From Thauera carbonicopians (GTDB lineage Bacteria; Pseudomonadota; Gammaproteobacteria; Burkholderiales; Rhodocyclaceae): 64,000 nucleotides of DNA. Under the pieces are notes generated by a model. The model made no database searches. It saw only the letters and a list, made by a program, of their open reading frames with translations, and had not been told where the DNA came from. Below are positions 30,877 to 40,591 of the stretch, one piece after another. Within the stretch, counting starts at the first letter, position 1, and each line of letters starts with the position of its first letter. The stretch covers positions 1-64,000 of the forward strand of contig NZ_JANUXN010000016.1 in the NCBI RefSeq assembly GCF_025699485.1, given 5' to 3'. The position numbers and the translations under genes are program-made.

Positions 30877-31419
30877 ATGAACTTCTGCTCGAACTGCGGC
30901 GCCCCGGTCGAAATCCGCATCCCCGCCGGCGACAGCCATCTGCGCCACGTCTGTCCGCAGTGCGGCACGGTCCATTACCAGAACCCCAAACTGGTGGTCG
31001 GCGCGCTGGCAGAGTGGGAAGACCGGATCCTGCTCTGTCGCCGCGCGATCGAACCGCGCCACGGCTACTGGACGCTGCCCGCCGGCTTCATGGAAAACGA
31101 AGAGACGACCGTCGAGGCGGCCGCCCGCGAAACCGCCGAAGAGGCCTGCGCGCGCATCGCGGTGGGAGAACTGTATACGCTGATCGACGTGCCGCACATC
31201 AGCCAGGTCCATCTGATCTACCGCGCCCGCCTGCTCGATCTGGATTTCCGTGCCGGCGAGGAGTCGCTCGAGGTGGCACTGTTCCGCGAAGAAGACATCC
31301 CCTGGGACCGGATCGCCTTTCGCAGCATCGGCCTGACGCTGCGCCACTTCTTCGACGACCGCCGCCGCGGCCACTGGTCCTTCCACAGCGCCAGCCTGGC
31401 ACCCCCGCCGGCCGTCTGA
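30877..31419 (+). CDS. Nudix hydrolase with N-terminal zinc ribbon
   Basis: 180 residues. An N-terminal zinc ribbon (CSNCGAPVEI ... HVCPQCGTVHY) precedes a Nudix domain. The Nudix box runs from GFMENEETTVEAAARE to TAEEACARI; it keeps the REXXEE core but has Ala in place of the late Gly. The layout resembles NudC-like or ADP-ribose/NADH pyrophosphatases, though it lacks the second NudC signature that I would look for. The start at 30877 (MNFCSNCG) removes a leader without homology. It lies upstream of the rsx operon but has its own stop and an intervening promoter. Confidence 0.88.
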   Translation: MNFCSNCGAPVEIRIPAGDSHLRHVCPQCGTVHYQNPKLVVGALAEWEDRILLCRRAIEPRHGYWTLPAGFMENEETTVEAAARETAEEACARIAVGELYTLIDVPHISQVHLIYRARLLDLDFRAGEESLEVALFREEDIPWDRIAFRSIGLTLRHFFDDRRRGHWSFHSASLAPPPAV

Positions 31420-31441
31420 GCGCCCCGCCGGGCCCCGAGGC

Positions 31442-31471
31442 TTGAAGCACCTTCGCCCCACGGGCGATAAT
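31442..31471 (+). promoter_or_regulatory. Putative promoter of the rsx operon
   Basis: TTGAAG (31442-31447) and GATAAT (31466-31471) are 18 bases apart, matching 4 of 6 and 5 of 6 consensus positions. The predicted start falls about 20 bases before the rsxA ATG. Confidence 0.45.
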
Positions 31472-31497
31472 CGGCCGTTTATTCTCCCCGGCGGATC

Positions 31498-32082
31498 ATG
31501 ACCGGCTACATCTTCATCGTCATCGGCGCCGTCCTGGTCAACAACGTCGTCTTCGTCCGCATCCTCGGCCTGTGCCCCTTCATGGGCGTGTCGAAGAAGC
31601 TCGACACCGCGATCGGCATGGGCGCGGCGACGACTTTCGTGCTCACGCTCGGCTCGGGCTCGAGCTACCTGATCGACCACTACCTGCTGCAGCCCTTCGA
31701 TCTCGGTTACCTGCGCACGCTGTCCTTCATCGTCGTCATCGCCGCCATCGTCCAGCTCACCGAACTGGTCATCCAGAAGACCAGCCCGCTGCTGCACCAG
31801 GTGCTCGGCATCTACCTGCCGCTGATCACCACCAACTGCGCGGTGCTCGGCGTGCCGCTGCTCAACGTCGGCATGAACCACGATCTGCTCGAATCGCTGC
31901 TGTTCGGCTTCGGCTCCTCGGTCGGCTTCACGCTGGCGCTGGTGCTGTTCGCCGGCATCCGCGAACGCCTCGACGGCGCCGACGTGCCGGTGCCGTTCAA
32001 GGGCACGGCGATCGCGATGATCACCGCCGGCCTGATGAGCCTGGCCTTCATGGGCTTCGCCGGCCTGGATCGCTTCCAGTGA
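31498..32082 (+). CDS. rsxA: Electron transport complex subunit RsxA/RnfA
   Basis: 194 residues, almost all hydrophobic, with six predicted membrane helices. [22 protein letters not shown] at the N-terminus and [16 protein letters not shown] in the middle are family signatures; the cysteines in both bind a shared cluster in RnfA/RnfE. It is the first gene of a full rsxABCDGE set. The complex moves electrons between NADH and ferredoxin-type carriers at the inner membrane, coupled to ion flow in Rnf enzymes. Confidence 0.96.
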   Translation: MTGYIFIVIGAVLVNNVVFVRILGLCPFMGVSKKLDTAIGMGAATTFVLTLGSGSSYLIDHYLLQPFDLGYLRTLSFIVVIAAIVQLTELVIQKTSPLLHQVLGIYLPLITTNCAVLGVPLLNVGMNHDLLESLLFGFGSSVGFTLALVLFAGIRERLDGADVPVPFKGTAIAMITAGLMSLAFMGFAGLDRFQ

Positions 32083-32098
32083 CGGAAAGGCACGATCG

Positions 32099-32650
32099 AT
32101 GCTGACCGCCATTCTCGCCATGACAGCCCTCGCCCTCGTGCTCGGCGCCGCGCTCGGCTACGCCGCGGTGCGCTTCAAGGTCGAAGGCGACCCGCTGGTC
32201 GACAAGATCGACGCCGTGCTGCCGCAGACGCAGTGCGGCCAGTGCGGCTACCCCGGCTGCAAGCCCTACGCCCAGGCCATCGCCGGCGGCGAGGCCGACA
32301 TCAACCAGTGCCCGCCGGGCGGCGAGGAAGGCATCCGCAAGCTGGCCGACCTGCTCGGTCGCGAATTCAAGCCGCTGTCCGAAGAGCACGGCGTCGAAAA
32401 ACCCAAGGCCGTTGCCGTCATCGACGAGCAGACCTGCATCGGCTGTACGCTGTGCATCCAGGCCTGTCCGGTCGACGCCATCGTCGGCGCGGCCAAGCAG
32501 ATGCACACCGTGGTCGCGCCGCTGTGCACCGGCTGCGAACTGTGCCTGCCGCCCTGTCCGGTCGACTGCATCAGCATGGAGCCGGTCGCCGAGACCGTCC
32601 AGAGCTGGAAATGGAAGTACCCGGTGATCGACATCAGGAAAGCCGCATGA
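32099..32650 (+). CDS. rsxB: Electron transport complex iron-sulfur subunit RsxB/RnfB
   Basis: 183 residues. An N-terminal membrane helix is followed by a four-cysteine cluster motif ([11 protein letters not shown] with a later Cys in NQCPPG). Two ferredoxin-like [4Fe-4S] motifs come next: [16 protein letters not shown] and [16 protein letters not shown]. It passes electrons toward the soluble acceptor. The stop overlaps the rsxC start (ATGA). Confidence 0.96.
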   Translation: MLTAILAMTALALVLGAALGYAAVRFKVEGDPLVDKIDAVLPQTQCGQCGYPGCKPYAQAIAGGEADINQCPPGGEEGIRKLADLLGREFKPLSEEHGVEKPKAVAVIDEQTCIGCTLCIQACPVDAIVGAAKQMHTVVAPLCTGCELCLPPCPVDCISMEPVAETVQSWKWKYPVIDIRKAA

Positions 32651-34422
32651 TCGCCCGCCTGTTCAAGTTCCACGGTGGCGTCGCTCCCGAAGGCCACAAG
32701 GACGAGTCCGCCGGCACGCCGATCCGCCGCGCGCCGCTGCCTTCGCGCCTGATCGTGCCGCTGCGCCAGAGCACGCGCACGACCGCGCGCTGCTGCGTCG
32801 AAGTCGGCCAGAAAGTGCTCAAGGGCCAGCGCATCGGCGAGTCGGAAGGCAGCTTCGGCACCGCGGTGCATGCGCCGACTTCCGGCACCGTGGTCGATTT
32901 CGGCCCCTACCCGATGGCCCACCCCTCGGGCCTGCCGACGCGCTGCGTCGTCATCGAGCCCGACGGCGAGGAACGCTGGATCGAACGCCAGCCTTTCGAC
33001 ATCGACAGCGCCGGCCGCGATGCGGCGCTGGCCTGGCTGCGCGACTGTGGCGTCGTCGGCCTCGGCGGCGCGGCCTTTCCCAGCCACATCAAGCTCGGCA
33101 GTGGAGGCGGCGTCGACACGCTGATCCTCAACGGCGGCGAATGCGAGCCCTGGATCACCTGCGACGACCGCCTGATGCGCGAGCGCGCCGCCGAAGTGCT
33201 GGCCGGCGCCCGCATCCTTTTCCGCCTGATCGGCGCGCGCGAACTGCTGATCGGCATCGAGGACAACAAGCCCGAAGCCATCGAGGCGATGCGCGCCGCC
33301 GCCCGCGAGGCCGGCGACGAAGTGCGCATCCTGCCGGTGCCCGCGCTCTACCCGATGGGCGGCGAGAAGCAGCTCATCCGCACCCTGACCGGCATCGAGA
33401 TCCCCTACGGCCGCTTCGGTGCCGAATACGGCGTGCAGTGCTTCAACGTCGGCACCGCCTACGCCGCGCACCGTGCCATCGTGCACGGCGAGCCGCTGGT
33501 GGATCGCATCGTCACCCTCACCGGCAACGTCGCCCATGCCGGCAACTGGGAAGTATTGATCGGCACCCCGATCGACGAACTGCTGGCGCTCGCCGCACCC
33601 GCAGCCGACACCGACCGCTGGCTGATGGGCGGGCCGATGATGGGCTTCGCCCTGCCGCGGCTCGACGTGCCGGTGACCAAGGCCTGCAACTGCATCATCG
33701 CCGCCTCGCCGACGCTGATGCCGCCACCACCACCCGAGCAGCCCTGCATCCGCTGCGGCGAATGCGCCCGCGCCTGCCCGGCCGAACTGCAGCCTTTCGA
33801 GCTGTACTGGTTCAGCCGCGCGCGCAACTTCGACAAGGCGAAGGCCTACCACCTGTTCGACTGCATCGAATGCGGCTGCTGCGCCTACGTCTGCCCCTCG
33901 CACATTCCGCTGGTCGATTACTACCGCTTCGCCAAGAGCGAGATCGCCGCCGGCGAACGCGACAGGAACGCCGCCGACCAGGCCCGCGAACGCTTCGAGT
34001 TCCGCAACTTCCGCCAAGAGCGGGAGAAGGAAGAAAAAGCCGCCCGCTTGGCCGCCAAGGCCGCGGAAACCCGCACCCGCACTGCCAGCGAAACCGCTGC
34101 AGACACGCCTGCGGCCAGCGGAGCGTCAGCAACTGCCAGCATACAGCCCGGCGCCCCGGCGCCCGGTGTCCCGGCTGCCGACGATCCCGCGGCGAAGAAA
34201 AAAGCCCTGATCGCCGCCGCGCTCGCCCGCGCCCAGGCCCAGAAGGCCGCAGCAGCCCCCCGCAACACCGCAGACCTCAGCCCCACGACCCAGGCCGAGA
34301 TCGCCGCCATCGAAGCCCGCCGCCAGCAGGCCGGCACCGAGGCCGGAACCCAAACCGGCAGCGGGGCTACGGTGGCAACGGCGGAACCCAGGGACGCCCG
34401 CGCCGAAGACGAGGCCCGCTGA
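32647..34422 (+). CDS. rsxC: Electron transport complex subunit RsxC/RnfC
   Basis: 591 residues. The NADH- and FMN-binding region contains [33 protein letters not shown] and [10 protein letters not shown]. Two [4Fe-4S] motifs follow: [12 protein letters not shown] and [15 protein letters not shown]. The last 120 or so residues are a low-complexity Ala/Arg/Glu-rich tail (about 470-591), as in many proteobacterial RsxC proteins. I start it at the ATG at 32647 that overlaps the rsxB stop, because the frame upstream lies within rsxB. Confidence 0.96.
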   Translation: MIARLFKFHGGVAPEGHKDESAGTPIRRAPLPSRLIVPLRQSTRTTARCCVEVGQKVLKGQRIGESEGSFGTAVHAPTSGTVVDFGPYPMAHPSGLPTRCVVIEPDGEERWIERQPFDIDSAGRDAALAWLRDCGVVGLGGAAFPSHIKLGSGGGVDTLILNGGECEPWITCDDRLMRERAAEVLAGARILFRLIGARELLIGIEDNKPEAIEAMRAAAREAGDEVRILPVPALYPMGGEKQLIRTLTGIEIPYGRFGAEYGVQCFNVGTAYAAHRAIVHGEPLVDRIVTLTGNVAHAGNWEVLIGTPIDELLALAAPAADTDRWLMGGPMMGFALPRLDVPVTKACNCIIAASPTLMPPPPPEQPCIRCGECARACPAELQPFELYWFSRARNFDKAKAYHLFDCIECGCCAYVCPSHIPLVDYYRFAKSEIAAGERDRNAADQARERFEFRNFRQEREKEEKAARLAAKAAETRTRTASETAADTPAASGASATASIQPGAPAPGVPAADDPAAKKKALIAAALARAQAQKAAAAPRNTADLSPTTQAEIAAIEARRQQAGTEAGTQTGSGATVATAEPRDARAEDEAR

Positions 34423-34426
34423 GCCC

Positions 34427-35431
34427 ATGATCCACGCCCCCTACATCCGCAAACCGGCCAGCGTCCAGCGTCTCATGGGTCTGGTGCTGCTGGCGCTGCT
34501 GCCCGGCATCGCCGCCTACGTCTACACCGTGGGCGCCGGCATCCTGGTCAATCTCGCCATCGCCACCGGCACCGCGCTCGCCGCCGAAGCGCTGGTGCTG
34601 GCCTTGCGCAAGCGCCCGGTGGCGATCGCCTTGAGCGACCTGTCGGCGGTGCTGACCGCCTGGCTGGTGGCGCTGTGCTTTCCGCCGATCACACCCTGGT
34701 GGCTGACGATGATCGGCGTACTGGTTGCGATCGTGATCGCCAAGCAGCTGTACGGCGGCCTCGGCCAGAACCCCTTCAACCCGGCGATGGTGGCCTACTG
34801 CACGGCGATCGTCGCCTATCCGGCGCTGATGTCGCAGTGGCCACCCGTTGGCGGAATGGATTTCGGCACCCAGCTCGGCCTGATCCTCGGCGGCGCGCGC
34901 GACATCGACGGCCTCACCGGCGCCACCGCGCTCGACGCCCTGCGCAGCGGCCTGCATGCCGGCGCCGGCCCGGTCGACGTGCTCAGGCAGGGGCCGGCCT
35001 TCGGCTTCCTCGGCGGCAGCGGCTGGGAATGGATCGCGCTCGGCTACGCCGTTGGTGGCCTCTTCCTGCTCGCCGCGCGGGTCATCACCTGGCACATGCC
35101 GGCCGCCTTCATCGCCACCCTGGCGCTGGTGTCCGGACTGTTCTGGCTGTTCGATGCGGCCCGTTTCGCCTCGCCGCTGTTCCATCTGGCCAGCGGCGGC
35201 GCGATGCTCGCCGCCTTCTTCATCGTCACCGATCCGGTGTCCGGCGCCACCACGCCGCGCGGCAAGCTGATCTTCGCCGCCGGCGTCGCCCTGATCGCCT
35301 GGATCATCCGCAACTTCGGCGCCTATCCCGAAGGCATCGCCTTCGGCGTGCTGCTGATGAACCTGTGCGTGCCGCTGATCGACATGAAGACCCAGCCGCG
35401 CGTCTTCGGCCACCGCGGGGAACGGCGATGA
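34427..35431 (+). CDS. rsxD: Electron transport complex subunit RsxD/RnfD
   Basis: 334 residues, membrane protein of the NqrB/RnfD family. The covalent FMN attachment motif is DGLTGATALDAL, with the flavinylated threonine expected at Thr167. The N-terminus SPYIRKPASVQRLM-type (here HAPYIRKPASVQRLM) is standard. GQNPFNPAMVAYCTAIVAYP and YPEGIAFGVLLMN are conserved. Four bases separate it from rsxC, and it overlaps rsxG by four bases. Confidence 0.96.
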   Translation: MIHAPYIRKPASVQRLMGLVLLALLPGIAAYVYTVGAGILVNLAIATGTALAAEALVLALRKRPVAIALSDLSAVLTAWLVALCFPPITPWWLTMIGVLVAIVIAKQLYGGLGQNPFNPAMVAYCTAIVAYPALMSQWPPVGGMDFGTQLGLILGGARDIDGLTGATALDALRSGLHAGAGPVDVLRQGPAFGFLGGSGWEWIALGYAVGGLFLLAARVITWHMPAAFIATLALVSGLFWLFDAARFASPLFHLASGGAMLAAFFIVTDPVSGATTPRGKLIFAAGVALIAWIIRNFGAYPEGIAFGVLLMNLCVPLIDMKTQPRVFGHRGERR

Positions 35432-36102
35432 GCACGGCCAATGACGCCCTGCGCACCTCGCTGCGCACCGCCGCGATCATGCTGGCCTTCACCGTCGCCT
35501 TCACCGCGATGATGGCCTTCACCTACGACCGCACCCGGCCGGCGATCGAAGCTTCGGCGCAGGAAGCGCAGATGCGGCTGATCGACGAGGTGCTGCCGCC
35601 GGACAGCTACGACAACGCCCTGCTCGACGATTACGTGCACCTCGGCCCCACCCCCGCGCTCGGCCTCGACAAGGGCGGCAGGGTCTGGCGTGCGCGCAAG
35701 GCCGGCGAGCCGGTCGCGCTGATCGTCGAGGCAGTCGCCGCCGACGGCTACGCCGGCCGCATCTCGCTGGTGGTCGCGATCAACACCAACGGCCTGCTGT
35801 CGGGCGTGCGTGTCACCGAACACAAGGAAACCCCCGGCCTGGGCGACTACATCGACCCGAAGAAGGACCGCCGCAAGGACATGCCCTGGATCGGCCAGTT
35901 CGCCGTCACCACCTGGCAGGAAACCGATCCGGCAAACTGGTCGGTGCGCAAGGACGGCGGTACTTTCGGCTACCGCACCGGCGCCACGATCAGCGCCCGC
36001 GCGGTGGTCGGCGCCGTCGGCCGCGCCACTGCCTGGGCCACGGCCCGCCAGCACGACCTCTTCACCGCCCCCGCCGGCAGCACTTTCGGAGCGCAGCCAT
36101 GA
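35428..36102 (+). CDS. rsxG: Electron transport complex subunit RsxG/RnfG
   Basis: 224 residues. One N-terminal membrane helix anchors a periplasmic FMN-binding domain. The flavinylation motif is YRTGATISARAV with Thr187 as the expected FMN site. GLLSGVRVTEHKETPGLGD is conserved. The ATG at 35428 overlaps the rsxD stop, and the last codons overlap the rsxE start, so the whole operon appears translationally coupled. Confidence 0.95.
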   Translation: MSTANDALRTSLRTAAIMLAFTVAFTAMMAFTYDRTRPAIEASAQEAQMRLIDEVLPPDSYDNALLDDYVHLGPTPALGLDKGGRVWRARKAGEPVALIVEAVAADGYAGRISLVVAINTNGLLSGVRVTEHKETPGLGDYIDPKKDRRKDMPWIGQFAVTTWQETDPANWSVRKDGGTFGYRTGATISARAVVGAVGRATAWATARQHDLFTAPAGSTFGAQP

Positions 36103-36800
36103 ACATCCAGCAATTCCGCGAGCTCGCCCACAACGGCCTGTGGAAGCAGAACACCGGCCTCGCCCAGCTGCTCGGCCTCTGCCCCATCCTCGCCGTCAGC
36201 ACCAGCATGGTGAATGCGGTCAGCCTCGGCCTGGCCACCATCCTGGTGATGGCGCTGGCCAACCTCGCCGTCTCGGCGCTGCGCAGCTACATCCCCTACG
36301 AGATCCGCATCCCGGTCTTCATCCTGATCATCGCCGCGCTGACGACGGTGGTGGATCTGAGCTTCAACGCCTATTTCCACGATCTCTACCTGGTGCTCGG
36401 CATCTTCATCCCGCTGATCGTCACCAACTGCATCGTGCTCGCGCGCGTCGAAGCCTACGCGGCCAAGAACGACCCGCTCACCTCCACCCTGGACGGTGTC
36501 ATGATGGGCCTCGGCCTGGTCTGGGTGCTCGGCCTGCTCGGCGGCATCCGCGAACTGCTCGGCGCCGGCACGCTGTTCTCCGGCATCGAGATGATCGTCC
36601 CCTCGCTGTCGGCCTGGAACGTGTTCGGCGACGACTATCCCGGCTTCCTGGTGGCGATGCTGCCGCCCGGCGCCTTCATCACGCTGGGCTGCCTGATCGC
36701 CGCCTTCAATACGATCAACGCCAAGCTGGCCGAGCGTACGCGCCAACACCCGCCCACGGCGCCGGCCAGCACGGACGCCGAACCGGCCGGGGTGAACTGA
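36099..36800 (+). CDS. rsxE: Electron transport complex subunit RsxE/RnfE
   Basis: 233 residues, six membrane helices, paralogous to RsxA. KQNTGLAQLLGLCPILAVS and PLIVTNCIVLARVEAYA carry the two cysteines that pair with RsxA across the membrane. The C-terminal tail (about 205-233) is polar. nth follows after four bases. Confidence 0.95.
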   Translation: MNIQQFRELAHNGLWKQNTGLAQLLGLCPILAVSTSMVNAVSLGLATILVMALANLAVSALRSYIPYEIRIPVFILIIAALTTVVDLSFNAYFHDLYLVLGIFIPLIVTNCIVLARVEAYAAKNDPLTSTLDGVMMGLGLVWVLGLLGGIRELLGAGTLFSGIEMIVPSLSAWNVFGDDYPGFLVAMLPPGAFITLGCLIAAFNTINAKLAERTRQHPPTAPASTDAEPAGVN

Positions 36801-36804
36801 AACC

Positions 36805-37446
36805 ATGGCCCTGATGAAACGCGACGCGGTCCGCGAATTCTTCCGCCGCCTGCACGATGCCAACCCGAACCCGCAGACCGAGCTGGAATACGCTTCGCCC
36901 TATCAGTTGCTGGTGGCGGTGGTGCTGTCGGCCCAGGCCACCGACCGCAGCGTCAACATCGCCACCCGCAAGCTGTTCGCCGACGCACCAACGCCCGAGG
37001 CGATGGTGTCGCTCGGCGAAGCCGGCATTGCCGAGCACATCAAGACCATCGGCCTGTTCCGCAACAAGGCCAGGAACACCCTGGCGCTGTCACGCCTGCT
37101 GCTCGAACGCCACGGCGGCGAAGTGCCGGCCGACCGCGACGCGCTCGAAGCCCTGCCCGGCGTCGGCCGCAAGACCGCCAACGTCGTGCTCAACACCGTG
37201 TTCCGACAGCCGGTGATGGCGGTCGACACCCACATCTTCCGCCTCTCCAACCGCACTGGCCTGGCCCCCGGCAAGGACGTCGTGGAAGTGGAAAAGGCCC
37301 TGATGCGCCGCGTCCCCAAGGACTACCTGCTCGACGCCCACCACTGGCTGATCCTGCACGGGCGCTACGTCTGTACCGCGCGCAGCCCGAAATGCGGCCA
37401 GTGCATCGTGCGCGACCTGTGCCTGTTCCGCGACAAGACCGGCTGA
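36805..37446 (+). CDS. nth: Endonuclease III
   Basis: 213 residues. This bifunctional DNA glycosylase/AP lyase removes oxidised pyrimidines. The helix-hairpin-helix LPGVGRKTANVVLN holds the catalytic Lys123, and Asp141 lies in VDTHIFRLSNR. The C-terminal [4Fe-4S] loop has Cys190, Cys197, Cys200 and Cys206 in the exact C-X6-C-X2-C-X5-C spacing. It directly follows rsxE, the same rsx-nth linkage as in E. coli. Confidence 0.97.
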   Translation: MALMKRDAVREFFRRLHDANPNPQTELEYASPYQLLVAVVLSAQATDRSVNIATRKLFADAPTPEAMVSLGEAGIAEHIKTIGLFRNKARNTLALSRLLLERHGGEVPADRDALEALPGVGRKTANVVLNTVFRQPVMAVDTHIFRLSNRTGLAPGKDVVEVEKALMRRVPKDYLLDAHHWLILHGRYVCTARSPKCGQCIVRDLCLFRDKTG

Positions 37447-37536
37447 CGCCCCCACGGCACAAACGAACCGAAGCCGGCAAGCAGCATCGAATCCTGCAGC
37501 CCGCCCCCTTCCCCAAGAACACCTCCCGGAGCCCCC

Positions 37537-37968
37537 ATGTTCAACCCCAGCCGCGACCAGGTCCGCAACTTCTTCATCGAAAGCTGGCGCAAGCACCAGG
37601 CGCGCGAGGTGCTGACGCCGATGGAAACCATCGCCGCCGACATCATCGGCCACCACCCGGAATACCACGCCATCGTCGAAGACCCGGACGCCATCGACCG
37701 CGACTTCACCCCCGAGGACGGCGGCATCAACCCCTTCCTGCATCTGTCGCTGCACCTGGCGATCGAGGAACAGCTCTCCATCGACCAGCCGCCCGGCATC
37801 CGCGCCGCCTTCGAGGCCGCCTGCGCGCGCCATGGCGACCGCCACGACGCCATGCACGATGCGCTCGAATGCCTCGGCGAAATGCTGTTCAACGCCCAGC
37901 GCAACGGCACCCCGCCCAACGGCACGGCCTACGTCGCCTGTCTGAAGAAAAAGGCCGGCATCGGCTGA
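37537..37968 (+). CDS. DUF1841 family protein
   Basis: 143 residues, soluble, no signal peptide. The family is found mainly in beta- and gammaproteobacteria and has no known function. The N-terminus MFNPSRDQVRNFFIESWRKH and the central GGINPFLHLSLHLAIEEQLS are typical. A His/Asp-rich stretch (ARHGDRHDAMHDALECLGEM) near residue 100 could bind metal, but that is a guess. It lies 90 bases after nth, probably in the same direction of transcription by read-through. Confidence 0.85.
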   Translation: MFNPSRDQVRNFFIESWRKHQAREVLTPMETIAADIIGHHPEYHAIVEDPDAIDRDFTPEDGGINPFLHLSLHLAIEEQLSIDQPPGIRAAFEAACARHGDRHDAMHDALECLGEMLFNAQRNGTPPNGTAYVACLKKKAGIG

Positions 37969-38077
37969 CGGCCCGCAGGCCATGAACAGGCATGGCGGCT
38001 TTCAGCCTGGCTTCAGCCAGGCCCTGCGACACTGTGTCCGTCCCATCCCCGGACAGCCAAACCGCAAGGAGCCCATC

Positions 38078-38431
38078 ATGAACATCCACCAGATTCACAC
38101 CGCCCGCCGCAGCGTCGCCGCGGCCATCGCCAGCCTCGCCGTCGCCACGCTGGCCGCCACCGGCCTGCAGCCCGCCACCGCCCACGCCTCGGACGAGCGC
38201 ACACGCGCCAGCGAAGTCCGCCAGTTGCGCGAAAGCGGCAAGATCCTGCCGATGGAAGACATCCTCGCCCGCGGCCGCGCCGCCCAGCCCGGCCAGGTCG
38301 TGGAAGTCGAACTCGACCACGAACGCGGCAGCTACGTTTACGAGGTGAAGATCATCGACGACGCCGACCGGGTGCATAAGCTCGAAATCGACGCCGCCAG
38401 CGGCGAAATCCTGCGCCGCAAAACGAAATAA
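38078..38431 (+). CDS. Periplasmic PepSY-domain protein
   Basis: 117 residues. A signal peptide (positively charged start, hydrophobic core AAAIASLAVATLAATGL, cleavage near AHA-SDE) precedes one PepSY domain (about 45-112; EVRQLRESGKILPMEDILA and EIDAASGEILRRK). AAGGAG lies before the ATG at 38078. The response regulator starts three bases after the stop, so it is almost certainly in the same operon as the two-component pair. Small PepSY proteins next to two-component genes are often either the sensor's partner or its regulated target. Confidence 0.85.
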   Translation: MNIHQIHTARRSVAAAIASLAVATLAATGLQPATAHASDERTRASEVRQLRESGKILPMEDILARGRAAQPGQVVEVELDHERGSYVYEVKIIDDADRVHKLEIDAASGEILRRKTK

Positions 38432-38434
38432 GCC

Positions 38435-39094
38435 ATGCGCCTGCTCGTCGTCGAAGACGACCCCGATCTGGCCGGGCAGTTGCGCAGCCGCTTCGAGCAC
38501 GAGGGCTACGCCGTCGATGTCGCCGGCAACGGCATCGACGGCGCCCACCTCGGCGCCACCGAAGCCTACGACGCCGCGGTGCTCGACCTCGGCCTGCCCG
38601 GCAAGCCGGGGCTGGACGTGCTGCGCGAATGGCGCGCGGCCGGCAGCCGACTGCCCGTGCTGATCCTCACCGCCCGAAACGGCTGGGCCGAGCGCGTCGA
38701 AGGCCTGCAGGCCGGCGCCGACGACTACTTGGGCAAGCCTTTTCACGTCGAGGAACTGCTGGCCCGGCTGCAGGCGCTGCTGCGCCGCAGCGCCCCGGCG
38801 CCCACGCTGGAGCTGCGCGCCGGCCGATGGCGGCTCGACGAAGCGCGCCAGTGCCTGTGCGGCGACGACGGCGGCGAGCAGACCCTGACCGCCACCGAAT
38901 TCCGCCTGTTGCGCTACTTCATGCGGCATCCGGACGAAGTGCTGTCCAAGACCCAACTCTACGAGCATGTGTACGACCACGGCGCCGAGCACGACAGCAA
39001 CGTCATCGAGGTCTACGTGCGCCGGCTGCGCAGCCTGCTCGGCAACGAGCGCATCGAGACCCGGCGCGGCCAGGGCTACCGCTTCCTGCCATGA
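38435..39094 (+). CDS. OmpR/PhoB-family response regulator (PhoP-like)
   Basis: 219 residues. The receiver domain has the acidic pair VVEDDPD, phospho-acceptor Asp51 ([11 protein letters not shown]) and Lys in [19 protein letters not shown]. The C-terminal winged helix ends in [12 protein letters not shown] and [10 protein letters not shown]. The stretch [20 protein letters not shown] closely resembles PhoP. The stop overlaps the kinase start (ATGA). Confidence 0.9.
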   Translation: MRLLVVEDDPDLAGQLRSRFEHEGYAVDVAGNGIDGAHLGATEAYDAAVLDLGLPGKPGLDVLREWRAAGSRLPVLILTARNGWAERVEGLQAGADDYLGKPFHVEELLARLQALLRRSAPAPTLELRAGRWRLDEARQCLCGDDGGEQTLTATEFRLLRYFMRHPDEVLSKTQLYEHVYDHGAEHDSNVIEVYVRRLRSLLGNERIETRRGQGYRFLP

Positions 39095-40422
39095 CGTCGC
39101 TGCTCAACCGTCTGTCGCTGGCAATGGCCCTGGTACTGGTCGCCGCCGGCCTGCTGCTCGCCTTCGCGCTGCAGGATTTCCCCCATCGCCTGGTCGAAGA
39201 CTACGTGGTCTCGCGCCTGAAGAACGACGCCGGCCTGCTCTACGTCCACGTGCTCGATGCCGACGACCCCGAAACCGCCGCGGAGGGCTCGGCCGGCACG
39301 GCCTACCAGATCCCCCTGTCCGGCCACTACTTCATGATCCGCAAAGGCGACGGCCCCTGGCTGCGCTCGCGCTCGCTGTGGGACGAAGAGCTCGTCCTGC
39401 CGCCGCCCGACGCCAGCGGCGAAGCCGTGTTCCGCCTCGACGGCCCCGCACGGCAGAAGCTGCTGGTCTATGCCAAACACTTCCCGTCCGCCGACGGTGG
39501 CATCATGGTCATCGTCACCCAGCACATATCCTTGCTCGACGACGCCATCGCCAGCTTCGGCCAGCGCATGCTCGCCGGCCTGGGCATCGCCCTGCTGTTG
39601 TTGCTGATCCTGCAGCGCCGCCTGCTGCTGCGCGGCCTCGCCCCACTGCAGGACGCGGCCGCTGCCTGCCGCCGGATCGAGCGCGGCGAAGCCGCCGGCC
39701 TCGACCGGCAGGCCCCGCGCGAAGTCCAGCCGATGCTCGACGCCCTCAACCGCCTCGCCCAGCATCACGCCCAGCGCCTCGGCCGCATCCGCCACACCGT
39801 AGGCAACCTGTCGCACGCCCTCAAGACCCCGCTGGCCGTGCTGCAGCACCACGCCGACGAACTGCAGCGGCAAGGGGCCGAAACCTCGGCCCGGGCCATC
39901 CAGGCCCAGGTCGACACCATGCGCGACACCATCGAACGCGAACTGCGCCGCGCCCGGCTCGCCGGCGGCGGCCCCACCCGCGAAGGCTTCGACGCCCGCG
40001 CCCAGCTCCAGGCCCTGGCCCTGGCCCTGCGTCAGCTTCATGCCGAGCGCGCGCTAGACATCGTCCTCGACGTACCCGAGCGCCACTACCCGCTCGACCG
40101 CGAAGACATGCTGGAACTGTTCGGCAACCTGCTCGACAATGCCTGCAAATGGGCAGGCTCACGCGTCGTGCTGCGCCTCGCCGGTGAGGCCGAGGCCCCC
40201 GGCGCCCTGGCATGCACCATCGAGGACGACGGCCCCGGCGTACCGCCGGACATGATCCACAGCCTCGGCACCGCCGGCCTGCGCAGCGACGAGCGGCGCC
40301 CGGGCCACGGCATCGGCCTGGTCATCGTCGGCGACATCGTCGCACAATACGGCGGCACGATCGGCTACGCGCCCTCTCCGTCGCTGGGCGGCCTGCGCGT
40401 ATCCCTGCGCCTGCCGCTGTAG
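39091..40422 (+). CDS. Sensor histidine kinase (PhoQ-like)
   Basis: 443 residues. Two membrane helices (about 8-27 and 160-178) enclose a periplasmic sensor domain of about 130 residues. A HAMP-like linker follows. The H-box is [16 protein letters not shown] with His242, the PhoQ-type variant. The ATPase has [21 protein letters not shown] and GHGIGLVIV. No acidic patch as long as that of PhoQ stands out in the sensor domain. The PepSY gene at the head of the operon is a likely functional partner; the signal is unknown. Confidence 0.9.
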   Translation: MTSLLNRLSLAMALVLVAAGLLLAFALQDFPHRLVEDYVVSRLKNDAGLLYVHVLDADDPETAAEGSAGTAYQIPLSGHYFMIRKGDGPWLRSRSLWDEELVLPPPDASGEAVFRLDGPARQKLLVYAKHFPSADGGIMVIVTQHISLLDDAIASFGQRMLAGLGIALLLLLILQRRLLLRGLAPLQDAAAACRRIERGEAAGLDRQAPREVQPMLDALNRLAQHHAQRLGRIRHTVGNLSHALKTPLAVLQHHADELQRQGAETSARAIQAQVDTMRDTIERELRRARLAGGGPTREGFDARAQLQALALALRQLHAERALDIVLDVPERHYPLDREDMLELFGNLLDNACKWAGSRVVLRLAGEAEAPGALACTIEDDGPGVPPDMIHSLGTAGLRSDERRPGHGIGLVIVGDIVAQYGGTIGYAPSPSLGGLRVSLRLPL

Positions 40423-40424
40423 CA

Positions 40425-40449
40425 GCCCGTTTCATTAAATGGAGCGGGC
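40425..40449 (+). terminator. Hairpin after the PepSY/two-component operon
   Basis: GCCCGTTTCATT (40425-40436) pairs with AATGGAGCGGGC (40438-40449) with two mismatched positions. It begins two bases after the kinase stop. No T-run follows, so termination strength is uncertain. Confidence 0.4.
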
Positions 40450-40591
40450 AGCCTGCGCAAGACAGCTTTCCGCTCGCCCGGTGATGCATGCGCTAGCATA
40501 AGCAAACCAGCATTTCATCGTTCCGCCCCATGGGCCGGCAACGGACAATCGGGGCACGCACCGTGCCCTCATTTGCCAGGAGAACCCACCC

